Origin: Sinohyriopsis cumingii
Lineage: Eukaryota; Mollusca; Bivalvia; Unionida; Unionidae
NCBI GenBank assembly: GCA_028554795.2
Contig: CM068838.1
Coordinates: 129,491,428 to 129,555,427 of the forward strand
Direction of reading: 5' to 3'
Length of the DNA: 64,000 nucleotides
Under the pieces are notes generated by a model, which was not told the DNA's origin, searched no databases, and worked only from the letters and a program-made list of their open reading frames with translations. The position numbers and the translations under genes are program-made. Of the stretch, positions 20,521 through 31,025 are shown piece after piece. Within the stretch, counting starts at the first letter, position 1. Every line of letters begins with the position of its first letter.

Positions 20521-21478
20521 ATGGAATCGATTTATTATTCACCAATTGGATACGGGAAGGGTAAAGCAGCAATTAGTAAACTTGCTGATGCAGCAGCGGT
20601 TAAACATTCTACTGCTAAAGCGTGGTTATCCAAACAGGCAATATGGCAAATTTACCTACCACCACCGAAACAAATTCAGTACGCGTATTTCGATGTTAGT
20701 GTTCCTAATGAAGTTCATCAAGCTGATATTCTGTTTTTACCACATGATACTGTACGTAGAAAAACGTACAAATACGCGTTAACTGTCATTGACGTTGCAA
20801 GTAGATACAAAGATGCAGAACCGCTATCAACGAAAACAGCATCTGAGGTAGCCGATGCTTTTAAACGAATTTATCAACGAGGTGGTTTACGATGGCCACA
20901 GCTGCTACAGGTTGATCCTGGCAGGGAATTTCTTGGTCCAGTATCATCGCTGATGAAACAACATAATACCAAAATACGACGAGGACATACTGCGATTCAT
21001 CGTGATCAGGAAATTGTTGAACGATTTAATCGAACACTCTCTGAGCGGTTATTTGGATATCAATATGCGAAGGAATTTATTCAGGATACGAGATCTCGTG
21101 AATGGGTTGCAAGATTACCAAGTGTGATAGCCGCGTTAAATAATGAAATAACTCGAACGACCAACATGAAACCTATTAAGGCAGTAACAAAATAAAGTAT
21201 AACTACACAACGACGTGATTTTTCAGCGCAACCAGTATTAGGTAATATCACTGTCAGGTATTTATACGAGCCCGGTGAACTCGAAGGTGGTAAAAAAAAA
21301 AAGAGCGACTGATCCTATTTGGAGTGTTACCACACATAAGATATCTAACATAACAAGATCTTCAGGTAGACCCGCAATCTACAGATTAGATTCAACTGCT
21401 CCTCAACGTGGATTTGTACGTGAACAATTACAAGTAATTCCCGAGGACACGCAATTACCACCGCGATCACTTAACTAG
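20521..21478 (+). pseudogene. Retroviral-type DDE integrase, frameshifted near the C-terminus
   Basis: The first 224 residues are intact and hold the catalytic triad: Asp69 in HQADILF, Asp132 in VDPGREF and Glu167 in VERFNRTL, with Asp-Glu spacing near 35. The N-terminus lacks an obvious HHCC finger. A stop after residue 224 and a ten-A run near 21291 break the frame. The last segment, to 21478, keeps an SH3/chromo-like tail with RPAIYRLDST and GFVREQLQVIP. The gene begins at the base after the phospholipase stop. It overlaps the convergent helicase gene by eight bases. Integrases of this type insert Polintons and give 5-6 bp duplications. Confidence 0.88.
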
Positions 21479-24400
21479 CTCCTCTACGTCGATTACGCTC
21501 AAGACAGGTCAACATGATATTTTCGCGTGTATGACCGCGACTGTTATTTTTTCTATCTACGGTAAATTGTCTTGGATCATTTTTCAGATACCGCCATAAC
21601 ATCACACAATTGCAACTTGCACAATTATTATTCTGTTGTTGTTTCAGCGCAATGACAACGTCAGTGTCTAGATCAAATTTTCGATTATTTTTTTTATCGC
21701 ACTGTTTATAACCAGCTAATTTTTTTCTTATTATGTCACCGTCAACATCATCACTAGTCACTGACTCGTCCAGGACAATTCGTCTCAATTGAGATATTTT
21801 TCTGACTCTAGACACCGCGAGATAAACTAAGTTTGACCACTCGATACGATCATCTATAATCCAAACAACTGTATCGGTAATAGTTAATCCCTGAGATGAA
21901 TGTATTGTCATTGCATATCCCAGTGTCCACGGAGATTTGTTCAACGATAATGCATCTTCAACAACATCAACATCAACTGTGATAATATCATTTAATACTA
22001 AATTCTGTTTCTCGGTCTGTCCTGGTATATCAACGTCAATATTTTGCCGTCGCGTATCTGCTGGTCGATAACACAACGGCACTGGCAGCGTCGGAAACTT
22101 TTCTCGTTGTAACTGAAATAACTCTCGTTGAAGTGGATCACGAACTATCTTTTTACTTGCAACTATCAGATCATTTGGTCGCCATGTTTGTAGAAAGTCG
22201 TTCATGGGTGTTTCTGGAATTATTCCACGCATTACTTCACACTGAATTTTATTCGGTTGTAGTCTGATTAACTTTTTAAACTCCTTCAACGTTGCATCAA
22301 GCGCTCTATGATCATCAGCCACTTCTTCATAGTAATCAGCGAAATTTTTCAGCCAATCATGTGGAGATGGTCTAACAAATGGTGGTGGTTGACCGTGATC
22401 GCCGCACATTATCACAGCAGTATTTCTTGTTAACAACCAATCTAGAAACGTTTTTAATGTTTCTAACGGCACCGTGCATATTTCATCCCATACTATAAAC
22501 CTTGGAATGTATTTCTCGCCCATCCTTAAAGATGTCCATGCATCACCCTTCCATCGGAAGAAGCTATGATAAGTACACGATTGTACTCCTCGTTGTTTCA
22601 TCTCTCGCGTCGTCTGTGTGTAGGTGTCAGCACGATCATATCCGAGTTCTGAAATAGTTCGATAGCTCGAGTAGTTTTACCAGAACTTCCAGATCCGTTT
22701 AGATAAACCGTTTTGTGCCTAGTTATTGGATCGTATACCGATGGTGCAGAAGATATCTGATTATTTCTGCCTGATTTTATCAGGTAAATATCTTTAACCG
22801 CAACAGCAGCGGATTCGGAATAATCGAGTATATATTCCTTTTTTATTCTCCACGAACCTCACGATGCACAAGTGCCTATGCTTAATATTTCTAACAGTAT
22901 TGAATAATTTTTACTTATATAAAACGAATCAGTAGCAACTCTGACAGCGAGTGCAGAAACTTTATTTGTCATCGATAATAGGTTTATTGAAACGTACGCG
23001 AGCATCGATGATCTTAAATGAGTATACTGAGGTGACTCACCGTCCATGTAACTTATAATTGTACCTAATTTAGTTCCATTTGACAAGAAAGCTATTTCTC
23101 GACTTATAAACGTATTTCTGTTCGTTGTATCAGCGATTATAAAATCTAACTCAGCATCGTCCATGATCAATCTTGTACAATGTCGTCTGTGATCATATGC
23201 TCCTCCTTGGGTAAACTTGCCGATTATTGTTCTACCAAGATCTTTTGTAATTTTATTCTCGTAATCGGTTTCATCCGAATACTCCTTTTGTTGTAGTAAC
23301 CAAACTTCGGTTTGTTTCCGGTATGATATAATTGCTTCATTTACAATCAACCGTGTTAACATCGCACAATCGAGCATATACCGTAACAGTACTATTGGTG
23401 CCCACATTTTTTCTGAAAAATGTTTTCCAAACCAGGTATAACAAACCGCATGGAGCTCTTTAGACATTTCAAATGACTCGATACAAGCAAATCCAGTTAG
23501 GTCAAAATCCGGTAATGGTCCATTTATCGATACTCGTGTCATCTCGTGCGTCGGATGACCGAATCGCTCAAAGTACACAGAACAATCTCCGTATCCAAGA
23601 AAACTTCCCGGATAACATGCAACCATATCAACTGAAATAACATCTTTATGATCGTATTTAGTATTCCATAGTCCGCCGTGTCCGTATTCGACACAACTCG
23701 ATATTATGTCATTGAGAAAATCAGACCGAGTTGGCTTCCACAAATTTTTCTTTCTAGCAAAATGAGCCGCAACTGATGGAACAGTAAAACAGTTGCTCAG
23801 TAGTTCGTCAGTGTCATCAGTATATTGCAGTGCAAGATTTTTCATTTTTTCGTGGAGAAGATCTGTTCGATAAATAACACCATTTGGTCTTACAAGCTGA
23901 TCAAATGTATTCTTTTCCTCCATGCATGATTCGTCGCTAAAACTCTGAAATAACCATACTCACACAGGATCGATTTTACTTATTTCGTTAATAAAATCAA
24001 ACATACCTCCATTAGAATTGTCTATGGGATAACATTTAACTGTTCGATCTCGTGGAAACACTGTTACTGCGTTAGTCCACGCGTATGCGTTATGATCAAT
24101 AATTTCGATCGAAGCTCCTTTTGATTTATATTTCGATTCATACAAAATCTCTCCTGTTATCGTCGCTACGGTTATTGGAAATTTTAATCATTTTCCTAAC
24201 TCAGCGACATCTTTGATGGACGCCCCGGTATCTTTGACTGTTTCTCCCCACGTATTTATTATTTTACCTCTTTTATCCGTTAGATCGTTTCCACGGGCCG
24301 CGTTTGTAAAATGTTCTATTACTCGCTCAGCCACACAATTTATTTTTGAAAATTTCATCGGCGCCAGTTTATCAACGTTAGGTTTTTCATTTATCACATA

Positions 24401-24868
24401 GATTCCATAAATAACCGCGGTCACAGGATATGCTCGTTCATAATACGGTTTGTCAATACCGGTCACGAGACCTGGTTTGGAATCTCTACTTAGTATGACA
24501 GTTTCTTTTATCACCGTGGACAGGATCATATTTGTCACGGATAATCCAATCATCTGTTTCTGTCAACACGACAAATTTTATTCTGAAAAGATATTTGCGA
24601 TTATCAAGGTAGTTAATGATAATTGCTGCTCGTTTGTCATTCATCGTAGCGTCGATGATATATTTGTCGCGTATAATCTTGAACGTTCACCAGACATGAG
24701 ATGCACCATCTGCGTGAAATTCTTTCTTAGCGTCGTGAATTTTATTAATCAAACCTTTGTTTTTCTTATCAACTAGATGTTTTATTGGTAAATCAGGAGA
24801 TATTCTGCCGAGATTAAATTTATCTGCGCTCAGGGGCTTTATTCGGGATAATCTATTAATTCGTTCAT
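21471..24868 (-). pseudogene. DNA polymerase B-SF1 helicase-HNH fusion, broken in several places
   Basis: Read from 24868 down, it has an N-terminal region with at least four breaks to about 23950. The polymerase follows at 23923-22859, with a motif-A-like VISVDMVACYPGSF, IIGKFTQGGA, PQYTHLRSSMLAYVSINLLS and a motif-C-like VRVATDSFYI near 22930. Then comes an SF1 helicase with Walker A GSGSSGKTTRAIELF near 22680, Walker B FIVWDEICTVP, CGDHGQPPPF, and YAMTIHSSQGLTI with SRV as motifs V-VI. At the C-terminus a CASC...DRKNNSRGHTREN...CLERNRR module looks like an HNH/treble-clef nuclease. I recognise a widespread eukaryotic family with this fused order. The canonical YxDTDS is reduced to ATDS. 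Confidence 0.8.
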
Positions 24869-24903
24869 ATTATATTTCAAACAAGTATTTAAATTAAAAT
24901 ATT

Positions 24904-25137
24904 ATGTATACAATGTCTCGATGCAAATGGCTCATGGTGGGTTCATTGACTCGTTGCAATAAATCCTATAAAAGGGAATTTTCCGGACAACACATGCAAA
25001 ACGTTCGCCGTGGAAGCTTAGGACCAATACCATGTCTGCGATGTAGTGTTGGAGTACGAGGTAAAACAGTGTTGTGTGCGTCTTGTGGTGATAAACGATA
25101 CAGAGAGCTTAAAAGAGATTATGATAAAAAAAAATGA
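24904..25137 (+). CDS. Small Cys-rich, probably zinc-binding protein
   Basis: A 77-residue intact frame starts 35 bases from the divergent polymerase gene, so a bidirectional promoter is likely in the AT-rich gap. It has six Cys: CKW near residue 7, C near 19, and the pairs CLRC near 45 and CASC near 59, followed by a basic RYRELKRDYDKKK tail. The pattern suggests a zinc-binding DNA-associated protein. A second ATG three codons on is an alternative start. Family unknown. Confidence 0.55.
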   Translation: MYTMSRCKWLMVGSLTRCNKSYKREFSGQHMQNVRRGSLGPIPCLRCSVGVRGKTVLCASCGDKRYRELKRDYDKKK

Positions 25138-25226
25138 TGTCAGTGACGGAGCTATAAAATCCGTGGAGGACTATCTAACTAAGTTTTTAGACAAATTATG
25201 ATTTAAACAAATGATATTGTTATATA

Positions 25227-25705
25227 ATGGAGCAAAATAAATTTGTCCCGCATCCTATAATAACAGACTACGAATCAAATATTGATGGCATGATTAGAAA
25301 TTGCAGGTTGAAGAGATCAGTTGGTGTTATTAGTAATACTGGATATCTAAAGTTTACTCTATTAGGAAGAAAACTTACCTTTGTCATCGTTTCACATACA
25401 AGTGTTTCTTTGGGTTGATCAAAGACGGTCTTGTGATCGATCACATCAACGGGGTGAAAATTGACAATAATTTATCTAATCTTCAAGCTGTTACACAGAG
25501 CGAGAACTCTGCACGGGGAAATACTGGTAAATTTGACAGAACAATTGTAAGGAGGGCTGTAAAATCCACAAACATAGAAACTGGCGAAGAGAAAACGTTT
25601 CAATCGATGTATTCAGCTGCAAAATACTTTGATATTAACTCGCGTGTGGTAAAATACGTCGCGGAAAATATAACCAAATCCACTTTTTCCAGTAAATATA
25701 AATAG
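25227..25705 (+). pseudogene. HNH homing-endonuclease-like protein with a single frameshift
   Basis: The first frame (25227 onward) has TGYLKFTLLGRK, as in the N-terminal part of HNH endonucleases. After a frame change within the A-rich AGGAAGAAAACTTACC near 25372 the second frame continues with a CHRF segment, VIDHINGVKIDNNLSNLQAV and TQSENSARGN, the diagnostic HNH core (His, Asn, Asn). A C-terminal TFQSMYSAAKYFDI segment resembles the NUMOD/IENR DNA-binding repeat. Such proteins are normal in phages, bacteria and giant viruses and unusual in an animal transposon. The gene is free-standing, not in an intron. It is either inactive or dependent on frameshifting. Confidence 0.75.
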
Positions 25706-26420
25706 AAAATCATGTTCCAATATTGTTAGTGAGATAAACTATCATCACTATGAAGTAATTACGTAGAATTACATTTATTAACTATTTTTTTAATTATTTA
25801 TCCTTTTAGGCAATATTACCATTTTTATACTACTTATTGTTCGATCATGAGAAAGGGAGATTACTTCTGTAATATATAGTTTTCTTCGTAGATTTCCGAT
25901 TTTTATGGTCGTAATTAGTTAATTAATCATCTACGTCGTAATTAATACCAAAGAAAGATATTTATGGTTTCTAACTTACAAAATATAAAAATAAACGTAT
26001 TTCCCATCACACAATATAGCGGGCTATTTTTAAACCTGTTATGAGAAATCGAGGCAAAACAAGCTGTTTTTAATGCAAATATTTACAATCTGTTATAATA
26101 CAGAAATATTTAAACCGATCTGAAGGTGGTAAAACGTTTGATGGTGCCGTGTTAGTATTGTAAACAGGCAGAACACGCTGTTTTAATGCAGATATTTACA
26201 ATCTATTACGAGAAATCTTGGCAGGACACGCTGCTCTCATTTACATATTTACAAACCGCTGTTTTAATACAGAAATTTACAATCTATTCAAAAACCGCTG
26301 TTTTAATGCAGAAATTTACAATCTATTCAGAAACCGCTGTTTTAATGCAGAAATATTTACAATCTATTCAGAAACCGATCTGTAGCTATATAATAACTTC
26401 TGAAACGTATATTGTTAAAA
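25706..26420. repeat. Intergenic region with tandem repeats of about 40-60 bp
   Basis: From about 26040 to 26400 there are five or six copies of a unit containing CGCTGTTTTAATGCAGAAAT and TTTACAATCTATTCAGAAAC. The first 300 bases are AT-rich without features. The open frame over the repeats is an artefact. Confidence 0.75.
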
Positions 26421-26421
26421 T

Positions 26422-26497
26422 GGTTCCATAGCTCAGTCGATAACGTATCTGGCCGTGATACTTACGGTATCAGGATCGAATTCCACGACTGACAACC
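26422..26497 (+). tRNA. tRNA-like sequence, degenerate
   Basis: TAGCTCAGTCG matches box A and GGATCGAATTCC matches box B at tRNA spacing. GTATC-TGGCCGT-GATAC gives a 5-bp anticodon stem with a 7-base loop. The D stem lacks its 3' half, position 33 is G instead of T, and only four acceptor pairs (GGTT/AACC) can form. It is best read as a tRNA-derived pseudogene or a tRNA-like element carried by the virus-like transposon. Confidence 0.35.
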
Positions 26498-26554
26498 GTC
26501 GGTGGTTGCGCATATTAGCGATTTTTATAATTGATTGGGGCACCGCCAGCTCCT

Positions 26555-26657
26555 CTACGCATAACAGAACCCCTCCAACCACACGTCACTGGTGGTTGAT
26601 ACATGTTTTGTATCACCCACGGGCTGATCATTGGGGGGTGTTCTGTTATGCGTAGAA
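26555..26657. repeat. Long hairpin with branched interior
   Basis: CTACGCATAACAGAAC at 26555 pairs perfectly with GTTCTGTTATGCGTAG at the other end, and the pairing extends through C-rich/G-rich segments to about 22 bp. The interior holds two more small stems (CCAC/GTGG and TGATAC/GTATCA). This is a compact multi-branched fold of about 103 bases in a non-coding gap. Confidence 0.75.
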
Positions 26658-26689
26658 AATGGCATCATATATGTTTGTGCTGTCCTTAA

Positions 26690-27005
26690 TTAAGATTTCA
26701 TTCATTGTATATATTTCATTTCATTCATTGTATATGTTTGTGCCGTCCTTAATTCATTGTATACTTACTGAACTTGCTAAAACACTCGAATAGAAGTTCA
26801 TAGGTCGTCATTCATTATATATATTTCTGCTGTCATTCATTCATTGTTTACTTAATGAACTTGCTAAAACACTCGAATAGAAGTTCAATCATTCATCATA
26901 TATGTTTCTGCCGTCCTTGAAACATCTTCGTGAGCTCGCTAAAATACTCGATTTGGGGCTAACACGAGGATATATTTTTTTATTTAAATAAATATATACT
27001 AAATA
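26690..27005. repeat. Degenerate direct repeats upstream of the coiled-coil gene
   Basis: Three copies of a unit of about 90-100 bp contain TTCATTGTATA and GAACTTGCTAAAACACTCGA then ATAGAAGTTCA. The last copy is more diverged and runs into AT-rich DNA just before the ATG at 27006. Confidence 0.75.
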
Positions 27006-27434
27006 ATGGACTACGAAAATATTAATGATGTAATTGTTGCTATTAAAAAATTGGAAAAAGATGGAATTAATATATCTAATGAATTAAATCCTGAAAAAAT
27101 AGTTTCTGACTTTGAAATTTTACAAGAACGCAGGAACCAGGGAATACACACACTATCATCTGAATACAAGTTAATGAAACAGATTCAAGCGGCGATGTTT
27201 CACTCGCTAGCTACCATAGAAGAAGATCAAGTGAAGGAACTCGCCCATCTCTCTACCGCAGTAGAAAAAATTAGATTGGAGTTATCCCACGAATACGAGG
27301 CAAAAAAAATAATTGGTACTCGTATAACACAATTAAGACAAATTATGTTAGCAAGTAACTTTGTTGGTGAAGTAGTACAAAATAATTCTGGTGAAAATGA
27401 AAGTTTCGGTAACTGGGGTCCCTGTCAATGCTGA
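27006..27434 (+). CDS. Intact hypothetical coiled-coil protein of the virus-like element
   Basis: A 142-residue protein of no known family. It is rich in Glu, Lys, Ile and Leu with heptad-like spacing from about residue 6 to 115, so a coiled coil is likely. The C-terminus is a short polar tail ending GPCQC. It is one of the few unbroken genes of the element and the only one between two repeat-rich gaps. It lies opposite the virion block and is convergent with the minor capsid gene. A structural, assembly or replication-accessory role cannot be told apart. Confidence 0.6.
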   Translation: MDYENINDVIVAIKKLEKDGINISNELNPEKIVSDFEILQERRNQGIHTLSSEYKLMKQIQAAMFHSLATIEEDQVKELAHLSTAVEKIRLELSHEYEAKKIIGTRITQLRQIMLASNFVGEVVQNNSGENESFGNWGPCQC

Positions 27435-28157
27435 CCACGTGTAGATCTTTGATCTTAATATTTTATTTATTCTGAAATTATATTTATTCTGAAATATTTT
27501 ATTTTTTCTGAAATATTATATATTTATTCTGAAATATTTTATTTTTTGTGAAATATTATATATTTTTTCTGAAATATTATATATTTATTCTGAAATATTT
27601 TATTTTTTCTGAAATTGATGGGCTAGTTGGTACTCAGAATCATGTAAAATGATCAATTTCGTAATTTTGATGGGTTAGTTGGACTCAGAATCATGAAAAC
27701 CAATCAATTTCGTAATTTTGATGGGCTAGTTGGTACTCAGAACTATGTAAAATGATCACATTTTCAGAAACATTTAGATCTTTGATCTTTATTTTATCAG
27801 AAATATTTTATTTTTTTTCTGAAATATTTTTATTTTATATTAGATCTTTGATCTTTATTTTATTTTTTCGTAATTCTGATGGGCTAGTTGGTACTCAGAA
27901 TCATACAAACCAATCAATTTCGTAATTTTGATGGGCTAGTTGGTACTCAGAACTATGTAAAATGATCAAATTTTCAGAAAACGTAAAATATTAAGATCAA
28001 AGATCTATGATGAGATAAAAATATTTCAGAAAAAAATAAAAATATTTCAGAAAAAATAAAATATTAAGATCAAAGATCTATGATAAAATAAAAATATTTC
28101 TGATAAAATAAAAATATTATAAAATGTTTCTGATCAAAGATCTATGATCAAAAATCA
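27435..28157. repeat. AT-rich tandem and inverted repeats between convergent genes
   Basis: TTCTGAAATATTTTATTTT units fill 27470-27620. About five copies of a roughly 65-bp unit with GATGGGCTAGTTGGTACTCA and ATGATCAATTTCGTAATTT follow to about 27970. The block is then mirrored: AGATCTTTGATCTTAATATT near 27443 reappears as AATATTAAGATCAAAGATCT near 28060. The gap could serve as transcription end for both sides. Confidence 0.85.
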
Positions 28158-29593
28158 TTACGATAAAAGTATATAAGATCTTACATGTAGATTGACAATC
28201 AAATCCTCATTACGCAGGTCAATTAATCGTCCTATGTGGTCTGTGAGTTTGAAATTTATTCGTGACAAATACTGATTATGTGGACGTAGATAAACAGGAT
28301 TGGTTGGTACTTGCATGATCAAATCGCCAGGGGGAACTTGGGGTGTGAACGTGTATAAGATGTATCCTTGTTGAGCCTGATTTGATTCTCTGAGATCTAT
28401 TTGATAGCTGCCATCGATTACGTCACAAACAAGATTAACCGCGATTGTCGATGTTATATTAACGATTCGGGGGATACAAGCCTGCCGCTTCCATATGGAT
28501 TATTATTATATCTAAAAACGGTTGCTGGTGGGGCTATTTTTCTCCACACAGCTAATATTTCAGAAAAGTTTTTATTGATAATATCGTTGAGTAATCTTAT
28601 TAATTCACCGGTTTCAAATCCTGGTAGTGTAAAATTTAATAAATCTGCTTCAGTTATTTTATAATGATCAACATATATTTGTTTGACACTATTTTTGTCT
28701 CCTGTATCGATATAAGTGCTAGCATTTATTACTTCAATAATAGTCTGATTAAAATATTTAAGATCTAATACAATTTGATTTAAATGTTGTATCGTTGCAA
28801 TGATCTGATGTTTTAGATTGATATTGGGATACTACAGGATATAGTTTTTAAATAAACGTGCTAATGTCGTTAATGTAGTTGTGAATTCGGTTTTAATTTC
28901 GTTAGCTGATGATTTGAAAATTATTTCATAATGAATATTAGTTGAAGTTTTTATATCAAGATCAATGATAGGAAACGGTACCATAGGATGTGTTTTTCCA
29001 TCTTTTTCAATGTAAACCCTACCAGTCCATGGATACGAATTTCGGTATTCTGGAGTTGCTATAAACTTGGCATCGCCAGTGAGAAATTCATTTAATTTTG
29101 GTTCTGGTGGTCCTTCATGCACTGGAGCAGTATCAGGCCAACCTAGTACGGATCTTATCGTGGACTGATAAATTACAACGGCATAATCAGAAGAATGTAT
29201 CTTAACCGCAGAAGATAGCGTCGGCTCATGAACATTAATCGATATTTTTTATTCTTTTCCTGTTATTGATTTTATTATACGAGCAAATTCCTCATTGATT
29301 TGTTCGATCTCATAACTACCAGTTGGTATTCCAACAACGTTCCAGTCAGGTGTTCCATATGGTTTGTTTTTATTAGCAAATACAAGTGAATTAGTTGCTG
29401 GTGTACCATCAAATGATTTCGATCTGATGTTTGGCCAGCTGTAATATACTCGTAATTGTGCTAACGCGATTTCATTCGCGCGAATCGCAGTTGGAAAATT
29501 AACACTAAATTCGGGATTAGTCGAGCTTACCGAGATCATCTTGGTTTTGTGCGGGGTTGTGTTTGTCACGATCTGCTTAAGTAGCTCCGTCAT
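28158..29593 (-). pseudogene. Penton/minor-capsid-like virion protein, frameshifted
   Basis: The 114-residue N-terminal frame has NEIALAQLRVYYSWPNI and GIPTGSYEIEQINEEF, signatures I associate with the conserved minor virion protein of Polintons. The following frame keeps STIRSVLGWPDTAP and the 29122-28832 segment with YPWTGRVYIEKDGK-like strands. The last segment, to the stop at 28158, has RINFKLTDHIGRLIDLRNED and IVNLHVR, the usual C-terminal strand pair. Full span is about 478 codons with at least three frame changes (near 29250, 28830 and 28440). It presumably formed vertex pentamers or contacts with the fibre, whose gene lies just upstream. Confidence 0.7.
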
Positions 29594-30003
29594 TATTAAT
29601 ACTCGTACCTTTAATACCAGCGCAGTTGTATATTTTAATCATCTCTGAAAACTCAAAATCAGATATAATTCCATCACTGAGACTTGCTGATAACAACGAA
29701 GATAACTTCGAGTATGCGACCGTCGCTGTGTGTAATTGTATCATGTAATCGGATAATTTTTCATTCATGCAGGTGCATATTTTTTTTGTAATGATATTAA
29801 GCACACCTGCAATAGTTGTTGCTGCTGAAATACAAATAGTTACGGCTACTGGTGCCATCATTGTCACCGCTGATAATATCACACAGGTTCCAGCAACAAC
29901 AGCGGATACTGAATAAACGATCACTTCGACGATAACTAGTCGTCGATATTTCTTTACTTTTACCGTATATTGTTCGACTCGATCTTTTAACGATGCCTGC
30001 CAT
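29577..30003 (-). pseudogene. Small membrane protein of the virion block, one frameshift
   Basis: The start at 30003 (MAGIVKRSS) is followed by a frame change near 29960. The rest, 29924-29577, has two hydrophobic helices (VIVYSVSAVVAGTCVILSAV and VAVTICISAATTIAGVLNII), then a Cys pair, and the helix KLSSLLSASLSDGIISDFEF. That last segment resembles a small protein common in animal Polintons, in which a short membrane part precedes an SxxLSDGxISDxEF-type helix. It overlaps the start of the minor capsid gene by 17 bases, as in a tightly packed late cluster. Membrane location is inferred from hydropathy by eye. Confidence 0.55.
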
Positions 30004-30059
30004 TAACACGCTTGATTATACCTACATTTCTGAACGTCGATTGAGGTACTCATTATATT

Positions 30060-31004
30060 TTATGCAATAACCAGAATAAATGTTTCTTCGTTTCCGCTAT
30101 TTAATACAACATATACAACTCCAGAAAACTTATCAGTTGAATGGCGCCATGGATACGTTGTAAATATTTCAAATTTTGCAGCACTGAACACAGATAGCCT
30201 GTACACGCCAGTGACTATTGCGGTATATTTAATAATATTATTCTGCTGCGACCATGTTGCGAATCCAGATGATACTGTGTATGCTATGTTGGTAATATGC
30301 CCGGGAGTAACACCGCTGGGAATTTTAATCAAACTGGTTTTATTAACGATCTCATGAATCCCCACTACGATGTTTTGCTGCGTTTGTTTGATCGTGTCGA
30401 TGTTCGTCTTGATATCAACGAGTTTTACGTCAACGGTATGCGAAGTGCCGAAAAAATTATCTAGGGATTCATCGGTTTTTTGATGGTTTCTTCGAAATCC
30501 TGTGAACGCGTGTATGTGAACGTCATACTCGGCCAGCAACGTGGATAATTTACCATCTGCGGTGTTGTAGTTGACGTCAACGTACTTTTTTGTTGCTGCG
30601 TCTTCGTCGGATGTTGGATCCGCTAAAACTATTATCTTATTCCCGTTCATGTTGAGTTCTCCCATCATTGTGTCACCGGTATTTTTCACGCGATTAGAAA
30701 CACTTGCTGAAATTTGATCTCTGATGGTTGTAAACGATATACTCGAATCCCTGATTTTTCCGCTGTCAGTAAACACAGGGATATTATCCGTGACCGCACC
30801 GAGTACTCGTCGAATTATATCATTCCATTTGATATTGCTGGTTTTTAGTTTACCATGTCGATCCTGAAAAATAACAACCTCATCTGGGTCAACTCCAGCC
30901 AGGTTCATAATATCAGCGAGTTCATCTTTAGTCGCGTACTTCGACAGGTCAACGTCGCCGGACTTTTTCTTAACGCGGAAAGATCTTCCGTAAATATCAA
31001 CCAT
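30060..31004 (-). CDS. Tail-fibre-like attachment protein
   Basis: An intact 314-residue protein. The N-terminal part (to about residue 105) is acidic and polar, with segments like DEVVIFQDRHGKLKTSNIKW. Around residues 107-142 lies NTGDTMMGELNMNGNKI followed by LADPTSDEDAATKKYVD, the classic repeat of bacteriophage tail fibres and of R-type pyocin fibres. A probable trimeric coiled-coil shaft (residues about 165-230) and a beta-rich C-terminal head (about 235-314) follow. It lies between the membrane protein and the protease remnant in the virion block. By position and architecture it is the receptor-binding spike. Its frame is undisturbed, unlike its neighbours. Confidence 0.8.
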   Translation of the reverse strand: MVDIYGRSFRVKKKSGDVDLSKYATKDELADIMNLAGVDPDEVVIFQDRHGKLKTSNIKWNDIIRRVLGAVTDNIPVFTDSGKIRDSSISFTTIRDQISASVSNRVKNTGDTMMGELNMNGNKIIVLADPTSDEDAATKKYVDVNYNTADGKLSTLLAEYDVHIHAFTGFRRNHQKTDESLDNFFGTSHTVDVKLVDIKTNIDTIKQTQQNIVVGIHEIVNKTSLIKIPSGVTPGHITNIAYTVSSGFATWSQQNNIIKYTAIVTGVYRLSVFSAAKFEIFTTYPWRHSTDKFSGVVYVVLNSGNEETFILVIA

Positions 31005-31025
31005 TATATAAGATCTAAGATCTGT

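Noticed and set aside
20521-21478. Integrase interpreted as part of a gypsy retrotransposon
   Set aside because: No reverse transcriptase or LTR is near it; it sits inside the virus-like element's terminal repeats beside packaging and capsid genes.
26186-26431. 81-codon frame
   Set aside because: It runs through the 40-60 bp tandem repeats of the virus-like element.
27435-28157. Possible CRISPR-like array because of regular repeats
   Set aside because: Repeats are long, degenerate and AT-rich, without uniform spacers, in a eukaryotic element.
30060-31004. Fibre gene as bacterial contamination or misassembly
   Set aside because: It lies inside a continuous minus-strand gene block within matched terminal repeats, with base composition like its neighbours.
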